DNA from: JAGVSR01 sp964589785
Lineage (GTDB): Bacteria; Pseudomonadota; Alphaproteobacteria; Rhizobiales; Hyphomicrobiaceae
Direction: 5' to 3'
Assembly (NCBI GenBank): GCA_964589785.1
Contig: CAZPUQ010000010.1
Coordinates: 1 to 64,000 of the forward strand
DNA: 64,000 bases
Shown here: positions 25,734 through 35,859 of the stretch, piece by piece
How positions within the stretch are numbered: the stretch's first letter is position 1
Layout of the letters: every line of letters starts with the position of its first letter
The notes under the pieces: generated by a model
Database searches by the model: none
What the model was told of the DNA's origin: nothing
The model's input: the letters and a program-made list of their open reading frames with translations, nothing else
Translations under genes and position numbers: made by a program

Positions 25734-27528
25734 CCGAGCCTCCCCGCGAGGTCGTAACGAGCCGCGGCAGGCGGACGACGAAGCGTGCGCCGGCGGGACG
25801 CGCGTCCGCGGCCCCGCCCGGCGCCCGGCGGTTCTCGGCCCAGATCTCTCCGCCGTGGGCATGGATGATCTCGCGCGAGATCGACAGGCCGAGGCCCGAG
25901 TTCTTGCCGCGCAAGGCCTCCGACTGCGGCCGGTCGGTATAGAAGCGGTCGAACACGATCGCGAGCCGGTCCTCGGGGATGCCGGGTCCTTCGTCGTCGA
26001 CCGTGATCTCGACCATCTGCGGGGTCTGGCGGACGGTGATGACGACGACGCCGTCGGGCGGCGAGAAGGAGACGGCATTGTCGACGAGGTTCGTGACGAC
26101 CTGCCCGAGGCGTCCCTCGTGGCCCGTGACCTTCAAGGTCTGCGGATCGACGCTCGGATCGAGAGCGACGCGCACGCTGCGGCCGTCCTCCGAGAGGATG
26201 TCGCGGAAGATCTTCGCCACGCTGTCGATCACCTCGATCACGCTCGTCGGCTCCATCGGCTGGCGCGCGAGCTCGGCGTCGAGGCGCGAGGCGTTCGAGA
26301 CGTCCGTGATGAGGCGGTTGAGGCGCCTGAGCTCGTTCTGAATCTGGCGCACGAGCTCGTCGCGCTGCTCGGCCGACTTGGCATAGATGAGGCTTTCCGC
26401 CGTCGAGCGGGCCGCCGTCAGCGGGTTCTTCAGTTCATGCGCCACGTCGGCGGCGAAGCTCTCGCTCGATTCGATGCGCCTGTAGAGCGCCGCCGTCATG
26501 GCGCGGAAGGCGCGCGCGAGCTGGCCGACCTCGTCGTTGCGCTCGGCGAAATCGGGCAGGTGCTGGCGCGCGTTGATGTTGCGGCTCACCTCCTCGGCCG
26601 AGTCCGAGAGCCGGCGGATCGGCTCCGCGACTGTGCGGGCCAGGAGCAGGGACGAGATCAGCGTCGCGGCGAGCGCGATGATGGCGAGCATGGCGATGCG
26701 CGAGCGTTCCTCGCTCAGCGTCTTCTCGATGTCGCCCGGGCGCGTGGAAAGCAGGAGGGCGCCGAGCACGGTGTTCGCGCGCCGGATCGGCACCGCCATG
26801 GAGACGATCTGCTCGCCGTTGCCGTCGAGCAGCAGCAGCGGCGTGGACGTGCCTTCGAGCGCGGCGCGCACCTCCGGGTAGGCCGTCCCCTTGCCGTTGC
26901 CGATCTCCTTGTAGACGGGTAGGTGCTGGTCGATCAGAAGCGACGTCAGCCGCGTCCAGAAGTTCTTCGGCTTACCGGCGACCGGCTCGGTCGGCCCCCG
27001 CGTCAACTGGCCCTTGGTGAGGAGCGTCGCGGTATCGACGATGAGCGTGCCGTCGCGGCCGTAGATGCGGGCGCGGTTCTTGGTGTGCTGGATGAGCCGG
27101 CGCAGGATGGGCGTGGCGCGTTCCGGGCGGATGGAAAGCTGCAGCGAGGAGAAGCCGTCGTCGCGGTAGGGTACGCGCGTCTTGTCGGGGCGGTTCGCGT
27201 GGTCGAGGTTGATCTCGATGTTGCCCTGCTCGATGCGCGCGTCGCTGGCGATCGCCGCCGCGATGAGCTCGCCCTGGGTGCGCAGCGATTCCTTCTTCGC
27301 CTCCACGAGCCAGGTCTGGTAGTGGCTGAGATAATAGATGCCGCCGATCATCACCAGGAGGCCGACGAGGTTGGCCAGGATGATGCGCCGGGTAAGGCTC
27401 GCCGAGGCGGATCGGAACGGCCGCACGCGCCGGACGCGACGGACGGCACGCAGTCCCCGCCGCCACGCGGCGCGCAGGCTTTCCGTCGGACCGCTGACGG
27501 CCGGGATCCGCTCCGTCTCGAGCGCCAC
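25711..27528 (-). CDS. chvG: Sensor histidine kinase ChvG (ExoS-type)
   Basis: Membrane histidine kinase of 605 residues. A first transmembrane segment (residues about 50-70, ILANLVGLLVMIGGIYYLSH) and a second near 275-295 (MLAIIALAATLISSLLLA) bracket a periplasmic sensor domain. A HAMP linker follows (ARTVAEPIRRLSDSAEEV), then the DHp site FAADVAHELKNPLTAARS and the ATP-binding domain (VDDEGPGIPEDR; NSGLGLSISREII). In rhizobia and relatives ChvG senses acidity and envelope stress with ExoR. It is followed by hprK with overlap and preceded by chvI. Confidence 0.95.
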   Translation of the reverse strand: MALETERIPAVSGPTESLRAAWRRGLRAVRRVRRVRPFRSASASLTRRIILANLVGLLVMIGGIYYLSHYQTWLVEAKKESLRTQGELIAAAIASDARIEQGNIEINLDHANRPDKTRVPYRDDGFSSLQLSIRPERATPILRRLIQHTKNRARIYGRDGTLIVDTATLLTKGQLTRGPTEPVAGKPKNFWTRLTSLLIDQHLPVYKEIGNGKGTAYPEVRAALEGTSTPLLLLDGNGEQIVSMAVPIRRANTVLGALLLSTRPGDIEKTLSEERSRIAMLAIIALAATLISSLLLARTVAEPIRRLSDSAEEVSRNINARQHLPDFAERNDEVGQLARAFRAMTAALYRRIESSESFAADVAHELKNPLTAARSTAESLIYAKSAEQRDELVRQIQNELRRLNRLITDVSNASRLDAELARQPMEPTSVIEVIDSVAKIFRDILSEDGRSVRVALDPSVDPQTLKVTGHEGRLGQVVTNLVDNAVSFSPPDGVVVITVRQTPQMVEITVDDEGPGIPEDRLAIVFDRFYTDRPQSEALRGKNSGLGLSISREIIHAHGGEIWAENRRAPGGAADARPAGARFVVRLPRLVTTSRGGSGATHRRY

Positions 27529-27641
27529 CTCGCCTCTCTTCGCCTCCCTGCCAGGGCCTGCCGACGCGTGCCGTCAGCAAGCCGGGCCGCCTCGACGCTC
27601 ATCAAGACGGCCCCGGCGCCGATCGATCCTCCCGCGGCCCG

Positions 27642-28349
27642 TCAGGCTTCCTTGAACCGATAGCCGACACCGTAGAGCGTCTCGATCACGTCGAAGTCGT
27701 CGTCGACCTGCTTGAACTTCTTGCGCAGCCGCTTGATGTGGCTGTCGATCGTGCGGTCGTCAACATAAACCTGGTCGTCGTAAGCCGCGTCCATCAAGGC
27801 GTCGCGCGTCTTCACGACGCCGGGACGCTGGGCCAGCGCCTGAAGGATCAGGAACTCCGTCACCGTCAGCGTCACCGGGCGGTTGTCCCAGTGGCAGGTA
27901 TGGCGCTCCGGATCGAGCTTCAGCTTGCCGCGCTCCAGCGTGCGGGAGACTTCCGGCTGCGGCTGCGACCCGTCCTTCGGCGCGAACCGGCGCAGGATGG
28001 CGCGCACGCGCTCGATGATGAGGCGCTGCGAGAAAGGCTTGGTGATGTAGTCGTCGGCCCCCATCTTGAGGCCGAAGAGCTGGTCGATCTCCTCGTCCTT
28101 GGAGGTCAAAAAGATGACCGGCATGTCGGATTGCTGGCGTACGCGGCGCAAGAGCTCCATGCCGTCCATGCGCGGCATCTTGATGTCGAAGATGCCGAGG
28201 TCGGCGGGGTCCTCGGTCAGGGCCTCGAGTGCGGCGGCGCCGTCATTGTAGGTGCGCACCTTGTAGCCTTCGGCCTCGAGCGCCATGCCGAGAGAGGTCA
28301 GGATGTTGCGCTCGTCGTCGACCAACGCGATCGTGGTCTTTTCCTTCAT
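27642..28349 (-). CDS. chvI: Response regulator ChvI, OmpR family
   Basis: Two-domain response regulator of 235 residues. The receiver domain has the phospho-acceptor Asp55 in LGIFDIKMPRMDG, with acidic pocket VDDERN and the conserved lysine in DYITKPFS. The C-terminal winged helix shows RPVTLTVTEFLILQALAQRPG and RTIDSHIKRLRKKF. Start ATG 28349 is preceded by GAGG; an ATG at 28358 is nearly as good. It is the cognate partner of ChvG 113 bases downstream. A HugZ-like gene and pckA lie divergently upstream; pckA near chvI is a classical rhizobial arrangement. Confidence 0.95.
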   Translation of the reverse strand: MKEKTTIALVDDERNILTSLGMALEAEGYKVRTYNDGAAALEALTEDPADLGIFDIKMPRMDGMELLRRVRQQSDMPVIFLTSKDEEIDQLFGLKMGADDYITKPFSQRLIIERVRAILRRFAPKDGSQPQPEVSRTLERGKLKLDPERHTCHWDNRPVTLTVTEFLILQALAQRPGVVKTRDALMDAAYDDQVYVDDRTIDSHIKRLRKKFKQVDDDFDVIETLYGVGYRFKEA

Positions 28350-28506
28350 GGTCCTCATGTCCTCGCAGCGCCGGTTCAGCGTCACGGCGCAATATGGCCT
28401 CAACTGGGATCAATTGTGGCAGGCGTCGTTGTCGGCTATTTGGGCTGAACCGTAGCTGAACGCACGCGGAAGGGCAAAGCAGGGAGCCAGCGAAAGCAGG
28501 GACAAA

Positions 28507-29268
28507 ATGACGGATCTCACAGGAAAATCAGGTCACAGCGCATCTCCGGCGGGTGCTGTCAAAGTTCTCCTGAGGCAGGCATTGAAGGCCGCTTTGGCGA
28601 CTCTCGAGCCCCAGAGCGGCGCCCCGTATGCGTCGCTCGTCACGCTCGCAACGGCGGCCGACGGGGCGCCGCTGATGCTCCTGTCGCGTCTGGCAGTCCA
28701 CACCCAGAACCTGCTCAAGGACCCGCGTGCCAGCCTTCTCGTTGACGGCACGAGCGCCGCCGGCGATCCGCTCGCGGGCGGCCGCGTCAGCCTGGGCGGC
28801 CGTATCGCCGTCACCGCCGACGCACACGACCGGCGCCGCTTTCTCGCCCGCCATCCCGAGGCGGCCATGTACGCGGACTTTCCCGATTTCGCCTTCTACC
28901 GGTTCGAGATCGAGCGCGCGCACTATGTCGGCGGCTTCGGCCGCATCGTCGATCTGTCCGCCCGCGACATCCTGACCGACGTTGCCGATGCGGCAGCACT
29001 CATCGCCGCGGAGGACGACATCGTCAGCCACATGAACGAGGATCACGCCGATGCCCTGGAGCTCTATGCGGCGCGCGCGGGCGCTGGCGAGGCGGGCAAG
29101 GGGACATGGAAAATGATCGGCCTCGATCCGGAGGGCGTCGACCTTGCCGGTCCCGGCGGTCCGCTGCGGGTCGCGTTTGCAGCCCCCGTCGCGACGCCCG
29201 GGGAGGCGCGCCGGGCGCTCGTCGCGCTCGTGACCGAGGCGCGCACCGCACTCGGCCACTTAAATTAG
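28507..29268 (+). CDS. HugZ-like pyridoxamine 5'-phosphate oxidase family protein with DUF2470 domain
   Basis: Protein of 253 residues. The N-terminal half is a split-barrel flavin/heme-binding fold (YASLVTLATAADGAPLML; LLKDPRASLLVDG), and the C-terminal part is a DUF2470 domain with HMNEDHADALELYA and the segment MIGLDPEGVDL. This architecture matches HugZ-type heme-utilisation or heme-degrading proteins. Substrate and activity cannot be told from sequence. It diverges from chvI and precedes pckA by 280 bases. Confidence 0.8.
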   Translation: MTDLTGKSGHSASPAGAVKVLLRQALKAALATLEPQSGAPYASLVTLATAADGAPLMLLSRLAVHTQNLLKDPRASLLVDGTSAAGDPLAGGRVSLGGRIAVTADAHDRRRFLARHPEAAMYADFPDFAFYRFEIERAHYVGGFGRIVDLSARDILTDVADAAALIAAEDDIVSHMNEDHADALELYAARAGAGEAGKGTWKMIGLDPEGVDLAGPGGPLRVAFAAPVATPGEARRALVALVTEARTALGHLN

Positions 29269-29278
29269 GATTATTCCA

Positions 29279-29304
29279 CAGCAAATGCTGGATTGGCCTA
29301 TACT
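29279..29304 (+). promoter_or_regulatory. Inverted repeat overlapping a possible pckA promoter
   Basis: Perfect palindrome CAGCA-AA-TGCTG at 29279-29290, ending eight bases before TATACT (29299-29304), a good -10 box; the -35 region (TTCCAC near 29274) is weak. An operator placed between -35 and -10 would suit repression of pckA. It lies about 245 bases upstream of the coding start, so the leader would be long. No transcription data support this. Confidence 0.3.
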
Positions 29305-29548
29305 TTCGAACGGGTTGAGTCCAGAAGACTCGAGGCCTAACGAGGCCATCGCGTTGACGGGCCCCTGCCGCGGCCGGCACATCCGGCGCGGCGGTGCCTC
29401 ATCCGCCCGGGAAGGCGGCGTCAAGCGTCCGGCACGAGAACGACCGGACGCAGACCATTCCCAGGGAGCAGCGTTCGTTGCGTGTCGCCGCCCGCGCCCA
29501 TGTCGGACGCGCGGCTGAAGCTCATTTCAGAAGCGAGCCCGGTCCTTC

Positions 29549-31138
<1,590 letters not shown>

Positions 31139-31397
31139 CCCGCGCAGCGCAGGACAAAAAGCCGCCTCCGCCGGCCCAACCGTGCGCTGCGAGCCGAACG
31201 ACGCCGCACGGCCGCCCCATGCGCCGCTTTCCCGCTCCCTTCCTCCCCAGGGCCGCGGCGCGGCTCTTGTCGAGGCGACGATGCCGCTGCGTTGCTCTTT
31301 TCTTTTGTAGCTGAAACGCCGTAAGTTCGCCCGTCCGGGCGGCACAGGCCACGCCGGCGCTGCCACGGACAGCGAGGTGGTGCCACGCGAGGATGTT

Positions 31398-31808
31398 ATG
31401 CTCGGCTGGCTGACGCGCCTGTTCAAACGCCCGCCCGGCGAGGCCGCAGGTCCCCGCCGTCCGCAATTCGCCGTCCGCGTCACCCATGACCCCGACCGGA
31501 TCATCCTGACCCGGGTCGGCGCCGGCGAGGAGTGGCTGGCCTGGGGCGAGATCGTGTCCGTGGGGCTCGTGTCGGGCGACGCGATCACCGATCCGACGGA
31601 TCTCTACTGGCTGGTGCAGGGCCGCGACCGGCGCCGTACGTTGCTCGTGCCCATGGGCGCGCCGGGCGAGCACGAGCTCGTCCACGCCATGCAGGCGCGC
31701 CTGCACGGGTTCGACAACATGGCGGTGGTGGAGGCGATGAGCGCCACCGGCGCCGTCGGCTTCAAGGTGTGGGATGTCGAGTGGGGCCGCGCCGCCGGCG
31801 ATGCCTGA
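31398..31808 (+). CDS. Conserved hypothetical protein
   Basis: A 136-residue protein I cannot assign to a named family. The start at 31398 follows GAGG at a good distance. It has no signal peptide or clear transmembrane segment; it begins with a short basic stretch (LGWLTRLFKRPPG). The middle, DRIILTRVGAGEEWLAWGEI followed by VSVGLVSGD and LYWLVQGRDRRR, looks like a beta-rich domain. The C-terminal part is ARLHGFDNMAVVEAM. It lies between pckA and a lipid kinase on the same strand; the role is unknown. Confidence 0.7.
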   Translation: MLGWLTRLFKRPPGEAAGPRRPQFAVRVTHDPDRIILTRVGAGEEWLAWGEIVSVGLVSGDAITDPTDLYWLVQGRDRRRTLLVPMGAPGEHELVHAMQARLHGFDNMAVVEAMSATGAVGFKVWDVEWGRAAGDA

Positions 31809-31922
31809 GGCTTGAGCTCGCCTGACCTTCGCTCGCGTACCCTTGCAATTAGCCGGGCAATCGGGAATGTGCGCGCTCGGCGGAGCGCGCGGCTGAGCGC
31901 GGCCCGTTCAGCGGAGATACGA

Positions 31923-32855
31923 ATGACCGATGCGTCGGCGGCTCCGGCCAGACGCCGTTTCCTCGTCCTGGAAAACCCGATGGCCGGCATCGCGCGCCGG
32001 ACGCTGACGGATAGCGTCGTGCACGAGCTCCAGGCGCGGGGCTGCGCGGTGATGCGGCTCGCCGCCGGCAGCGATCCCGCAGGGGTCGACTGGGATGCTG
32101 CGGCGCGCGGCCACGACGCGGTGATCGCCGCCGGGGGCGACGGCACCGTGCGCGCGCTCGCCGGGCATCTCAGCGGACGCGGCCTCCCGATCGGCCTCAT
32201 TCCGCGCGGCACCGGCAATGTGCTGTCCGCCGAGATCGGCCTCCCGCGCACGGCGGGCGCGATTGCGGATGTCCTCATTGGCGGCCCCGTCGTGCGGCTC
32301 AAGGGTGCGCGCGCCAACGGCCGGCCGTTCTTCCTCATGGCCGGTGTCGGGTTCGACGGCGAGACCGTGCACCGTCTCGATCTGGCCTTGAAGCGGCGGG
32401 TGGGCCGGTGGGCCTACATCGCGCCAGTGCTCGCCGCGCTGGCGCAGCCTGAGCCGCGGCTCGAGGTCCGCATCGATGGCGGCGCTCCGCGTGAGGCAGG
32501 CTGGGTGCTGATCGCCAACGCGCAACGCTATGGCGGGCGGTTCCGCCTGTCGCGCCGTGCCGGGCTCGCGCACGACGGGCTGATCGTGTTTCTTTTTTCT
32601 GGCGGAGGACGCGCGCGGCGGGTGGCCGATCTTATGGCGCTCGCCACGGGCACCCTCGACCGCATGCCGGGCGTTGCGGTGGAGCAGGCAGCGCGCGTGT
32701 CGGTCGCTTCACCCGATCCCGCGGCCGCGCAGATCGACGGCGACGACTTCGGCACCGTGCCGCTCGATATCGAATGGGGCGAGCCGGAGCTCGCCCTCAT
32801 CGTGCCCGAAGCCTATGCGGCAACCCTCGCTGCCGGCGCTCAGCCAGAGGCGTGA
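31923..32855 (+). CDS. Diacylglycerol kinase family lipid kinase
   Basis: Soluble DagK/YegS/LCB5-type lipid kinase of 310 residues. The nucleotide-binding motif is IAAGGDGTVRALAGHL and the family pattern PRGTGNVLSAEIGLP follows; VGFDGETVHRL and the C-terminal AQIDGDDFG are also typical. The start at 31923 has GGAG seven bases upstream; the frame is open to 31812 but that part looks unrelated. Probable substrate is diacylglycerol or a related lipid; sphingosine cannot be excluded. It converges on the desaturase gene with a 19-base gap. Confidence 0.9.
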   Translation: MTDASAAPARRRFLVLENPMAGIARRTLTDSVVHELQARGCAVMRLAAGSDPAGVDWDAAARGHDAVIAAGGDGTVRALAGHLSGRGLPIGLIPRGTGNVLSAEIGLPRTAGAIADVLIGGPVVRLKGARANGRPFFLMAGVGFDGETVHRLDLALKRRVGRWAYIAPVLAALAQPEPRLEVRIDGGAPREAGWVLIANAQRYGGRFRLSRRAGLAHDGLIVFLFSGGGRARRVADLMALATGTLDRMPGVAVEQAARVSVASPDPAAAQIDGDDFGTVPLDIEWGEPELALIVPEAYAATLAAGAQPEA

Positions 32856-32874
32856 GCGCGGCGGGCCGGGCCCA

Positions 32875-33957
32875 TCAGGCGCCGGCGTCCGCGAACGTGA
32901 CGAGCTTGCGGCTGTCCTCGTCCCACAGCTTGAGCTTCGCGCACTTGAAGCTCTCCCACAGCGTGATCCTGTTCATCGTCTGCAGCTCCGGGCTGCCGTT
33001 CAGGCATGCCTGCAGGCGATAGTTGGGGATCATGCTGTTGAGGTGGTGGATGTGGTGCAGGCCGATCGAGCCGGTGAACCAGTTCAGCACCGGATGCAGC
33101 GCATAGTAGGAGCTGCCGAACAGGGCTGCGACCTGGAACGTCCAGTCGGTGCTCGACTCCCAGACCGTATCCTCGAACTGGTGCTGGATGAAGAACAGCC
33201 AACCGCCGGCGGCGGCCGCAATGTGCACGAGCGGCCAGACGACGAAGAAGAGGTTCGAGTAGCCGGTGAAGGCGCCGATCACGCCATAGAAGACGGTGAG
33301 CGCGAGATTGAGGCCCATCACGCTCTTCCAGGTGTCGCGGGCCGGGTAGGGATGGAACCAGGGGAACCGCTGGAGAATGATGAAATAGAACGGCACGCCG
33401 AGGCCGAACAGGAAGATCGGATTGCGGTAGAGGCGGTAGCGCTGCTTGCCGAGCGGCGACAGCGCGCGCCACTCCCTCACCGTCAGCGTGTCGATGTCGC
33501 CGACGCCGCGCTTCTCCAGGTGGCCGGAGGTGGCGTGATGCTGAGCATGCTCGCGCCGCCAGAGTCCGTACGGCGTGACCGTGATGAGGCTCATGGCGCG
33601 GCCGGTCCACGTGTTGGCCGCGTTCGTCGTCATGAACGAGCCGTGGCCGCAGTCGTGCTGGATGATGAAGAAGCGCACCACGAGCAGCCCGCCGGGGATG
33701 GCAAGCAGAAGCGTCGCCCAGTAGTGCGTCTCGACCGTCAGGAACATCGCCGCCACGATGGCCGCGAACGGCACGATCGTGGTGAGGAGCTGCAGCGCCG
33801 CGCGGCGGTTGTCGGCACCGCGGAACTTCGCGCAGTGCTGCGCGAGCCTCATGGCCAACGCCTTGAGGGCGGCGCGGTCTGCGACGGGATCGATGGCGGA
33901 TGGCTCGGGAATGCGGTGGCGGGGCGCAGCCTGCGCGACGGCGGTGGCTTGAAGCAT
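32875..33957 (-). CDS. Fatty acid desaturase (membrane di-iron)
   Basis: Integral membrane desaturase of 360 residues, acyl-lipid DesA-like family. The three histidine boxes that bind the di-iron centre are present: HDCGH (in FFIIQHDCGHGSF), HAQHH (in RREHAQHHATSG), and HHIHH (in GLHHIHHLNSM). Several hydrophobic helices lie between them (for example TTIVPFAAIVAAMFL and LLLAIPGGLLVVRFF). Double-bond position cannot be read from sequence. It is monocistronic and faces a repeat-rich gap upstream. Confidence 0.92.
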   Translation of the reverse strand: MLQATAVAQAAPRHRIPEPSAIDPVADRAALKALAMRLAQHCAKFRGADNRRAALQLLTTIVPFAAIVAAMFLTVETHYWATLLLAIPGGLLVVRFFIIQHDCGHGSFMTTNAANTWTGRAMSLITVTPYGLWRREHAQHHATSGHLEKRGVGDIDTLTVREWRALSPLGKQRYRLYRNPIFLFGLGVPFYFIILQRFPWFHPYPARDTWKSVMGLNLALTVFYGVIGAFTGYSNLFFVVWPLVHIAAAAGGWLFFIQHQFEDTVWESSTDWTFQVAALFGSSYYALHPVLNWFTGSIGLHHIHHLNSMIPNYRLQACLNGSPELQTMNRITLWESFKCAKLKLWDEDSRKLVTFADAGA

Positions 33958-34213
33958 TCTAATCCGGTTCTGAGTTCACGTTGACGTTGTGTCGAGGTTC
34001 GCCGATGGCAACGCGCCTAGCATATTCGCTTGTCGCCTGCGAGGCTCATTCGGCTGCCGATGGTCGCTCGCGCACGAAATCCCACAGGCTGTGAGATCGC
34101 TGCCGCAGGTTTGGCGGCGTATTGCGGTTCGACGACGGCAAAGCGCGTGATCTCGATCAATTGCGGATGGCGCAAGGGCCGCACGCAACCGCGCGCAAGC
34201 GGCATGAATATGA

Positions 34214-34238
34214 CAAGGGCCGCGCATGGCGGCCCTTG
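34214..34238 (-). terminator. Strong hairpin at the edge of the tandem array
   Basis: Perfect ten-base inverted repeat CAAGGGCCGC / GCGGCCCTTG with a five-base loop (GCATG). It is built from the first unit of the tandem array and reads as the last hairpin downstream of the exported DUF2541-like gene on the minus strand. Only a short AT-rich tract (TCATATT) follows it there; on the plus strand it is followed by TTTG. Confidence 0.5.
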
Positions 34239-34345
34239 TTTGCCTTTCGTCAAGTGCTGGGGCCGCACATGGCGACCCTTGTTTGTCTCTCGTCAAGTGC
34301 TGGCTGCGCGTGGCGGCCCTTGTTTGTCTTGCGTCAAGTGCTGAG
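34220..34345. repeat. Three tandem copies of a 41-43-bp unit
   Basis: Units begin at 34220, 34263 and about 34304. Each has the pattern CCGCRCATGGCGRCCCTTG, then TTTGYCTYTCGTCAAGTGCTGG. Copies 1 and 2 differ at a few positions, copy 3 is two bases shorter and slightly diverged. On the minus strand each unit contains CACTTGACG, resembling a -35 hexamer. The array lies immediately downstream of the gene ending at 34353. Too few units and no spacers, so it is not CRISPR. Confidence 0.85.
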
Positions 34346-34352
34346 CGGTTGC

Positions 34353-35570
34353 TCAGTGCTGGCCCCAGATCTCCACAACCGCGGGCGTCCCCTCGAAGAG
34401 GTTCTTCAGCCCCTTGGCGAGATCGAAGCGCGAGCGATATTTCGCCTGGATCTCCTTGATGGCCGACCGTCCGGACTTGAACTCGAGCGGACCGTACGGA
34501 TTGCCCGGATCGATGCGCTCGCGCATCGAGAACACCTCGTCGGGACCGGTGAAGAACACCACGCGCACCTCGCGCAGCGTGATCGCACGGTCCTTCGCCA
34601 CGACGCGCAGCTTGGAGAAGCCGCCCTCGTTCTTGCCGACCGTGATCGTATCGTTGTCGAAGCCGGTGAAGCCTGCGGTCTGTCCGCCGAGCAGCACCCA
34701 GCCCGCATTGTACCTCTTGCCTTCGCCGCCCGGCCCGAGCCAGCCGTCCGCGTACTGGCCCGTCACCTCGATGCGCGCCTGGCCCTTGAAGTTCGGCTTG
34801 GAGCGGTAGCTCATCTGGATCTCGCGGATGAACTTGCCGCCGTCGATCTCCATCCACGACGTGCGCATGTTGGAGCGGATGTCGGCATCCACCGCGAGGT
34901 CCTGCGTGGTGCCGTCCATGTACAGCACCTTCAGCGAGTTGAGATGCACGTCGTTGCCGAGAACGCGCAGGCGGATGCGGTCGAACTTGCCGACCTCGCC
35001 GCCGACCTTGATCACGTCGCGGTCGATGCCGAAGCCCACGTTCTGGTAGCCGAACATCACGTCGTTGCCGTCGACCACGGGACCTTTCGTGTTGACCGGC
35101 GTCGTCGTGGCCGGTGCGTTTTCCGCCGACAGGTCACCCGTCGCCGGCCCTTTGGGCCGTTCCATCCGGCGCCCGTCCCGCGTCTGCAGGCCGAGCACCT
35201 GCAGCGAGCCCCGGCCGTTGGTCGCCTTCCAGGTCACGTTCACCTTGTCGATGAACCGGTCGGCGGAGCCCGGCGCGATCTCGCGGCTGCGCTCCCCTTT
35301 CTTCATGTCGATCTGGCGATCCTCGTTATGCACCGATCCGTCGCTGTAGACGATCTGCACGCGCTCGAGATCGATCGTGCTGCTTCCCTTGTTCTTGACG
35401 CGGATACCGCGGAACGCCCCCGGCGCCTGGCTGACATCGATGCTCGCGCTGCCCGCGCCGCTGATGTCGATGCTCTCCGTCGCGATCCCCACGAGTTCCT
35501 GGGCCTGCGCAATGCCGACCGTACCGGCCGCCGCAAGGGCGAGCCCGGCCAGAATGAGCCTGCGAAACAT
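34353..35570 (-). CDS. Exported protein with three DUF2541-like repeats
   Basis: Secreted or periplasmic protein of 405 residues. The ATG at 35570 follows GGGGAG and gives a clean signal peptide (LILAGLALAAAGTVGIAQAQ, cleavage near AQA). The mature part consists of three beta-rich repeats of about 110 residues (near 25-130, 160-275, 280-405). The better two share a pattern GFGIDRDVIKVGGEVGKFDR or GFDNDTITVGKNEGGFSK, then a V-x-Y or V-x-F strand and a near-C-terminal IREIQMSYRS or IKEIQAKYRS. This resembles DUF2541 (YaaI-type) domains. A linker near 130-155 is Pro/Thr-rich. Function unknown. Confidence 0.75.
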   Translation of the reverse strand: MFRRLILAGLALAAAGTVGIAQAQELVGIATESIDISGAGSASIDVSQAPGAFRGIRVKNKGSSTIDLERVQIVYSDGSVHNEDRQIDMKKGERSREIAPGSADRFIDKVNVTWKATNGRGSLQVLGLQTRDGRRMERPKGPATGDLSAENAPATTTPVNTKGPVVDGNDVMFGYQNVGFGIDRDVIKVGGEVGKFDRIRLRVLGNDVHLNSLKVLYMDGTTQDLAVDADIRSNMRTSWMEIDGGKFIREIQMSYRSKPNFKGQARIEVTGQYADGWLGPGGEGKRYNAGWVLLGGQTAGFTGFDNDTITVGKNEGGFSKLRVVAKDRAITLREVRVVFFTGPDEVFSMRERIDPGNPYGPLEFKSGRSAIKEIQAKYRSRFDLAKGLKNLFEGTPAVVEIWGQH

Positions 35571-35859
35571 GAAACACTCCCCTAGGTTTTGCTGGAAGCC
35601 CCCGGCTTCACAGAGGCCTTTATCTGAAACCCCCGCGACGCGGAAGGCAAGCGAACCTCCGATGCGCCGTACGCTGCGCGAAACTGTGATGCCGGATCGC
35701 AACAGAACGCCGCCGCAGATTGCAGGGCTTCTAACTTTTCCTGGCGCGCTGCCGCCTTAACCACGTCGCGCGCCGTGCCACAATTGCCGCCGAAGTCCGG
35801 TGCGCGGGCCGGCTGCAACGTGCATCGAGAATTTGCGATGCAGATTTTAGGGGATTAGC

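Larger units (their letters stand above)
33958..34352. other. Gene-free gap with tandem repeats
   Basis: A 395-base gap between the desaturase start and the stop of an exported protein. The part near 33958-34200 shows no convincing gene. The part from about 34214 holds a terminator-like hairpin and three copies of a 41-43-base unit (listed separately). Small open frames here are made of the repeats and look non-coding. Confidence 0.7.

Noticed and set aside
34017..34268. Small open frames across the 43-bp tandem array
   Set aside because: They only translate the repeat; no Shine-Dalgarno or conserved protein character.
34220..34345. CRISPR array
   Set aside because: Units are contiguous and imperfect, only three, with no spacers and no cas genes.
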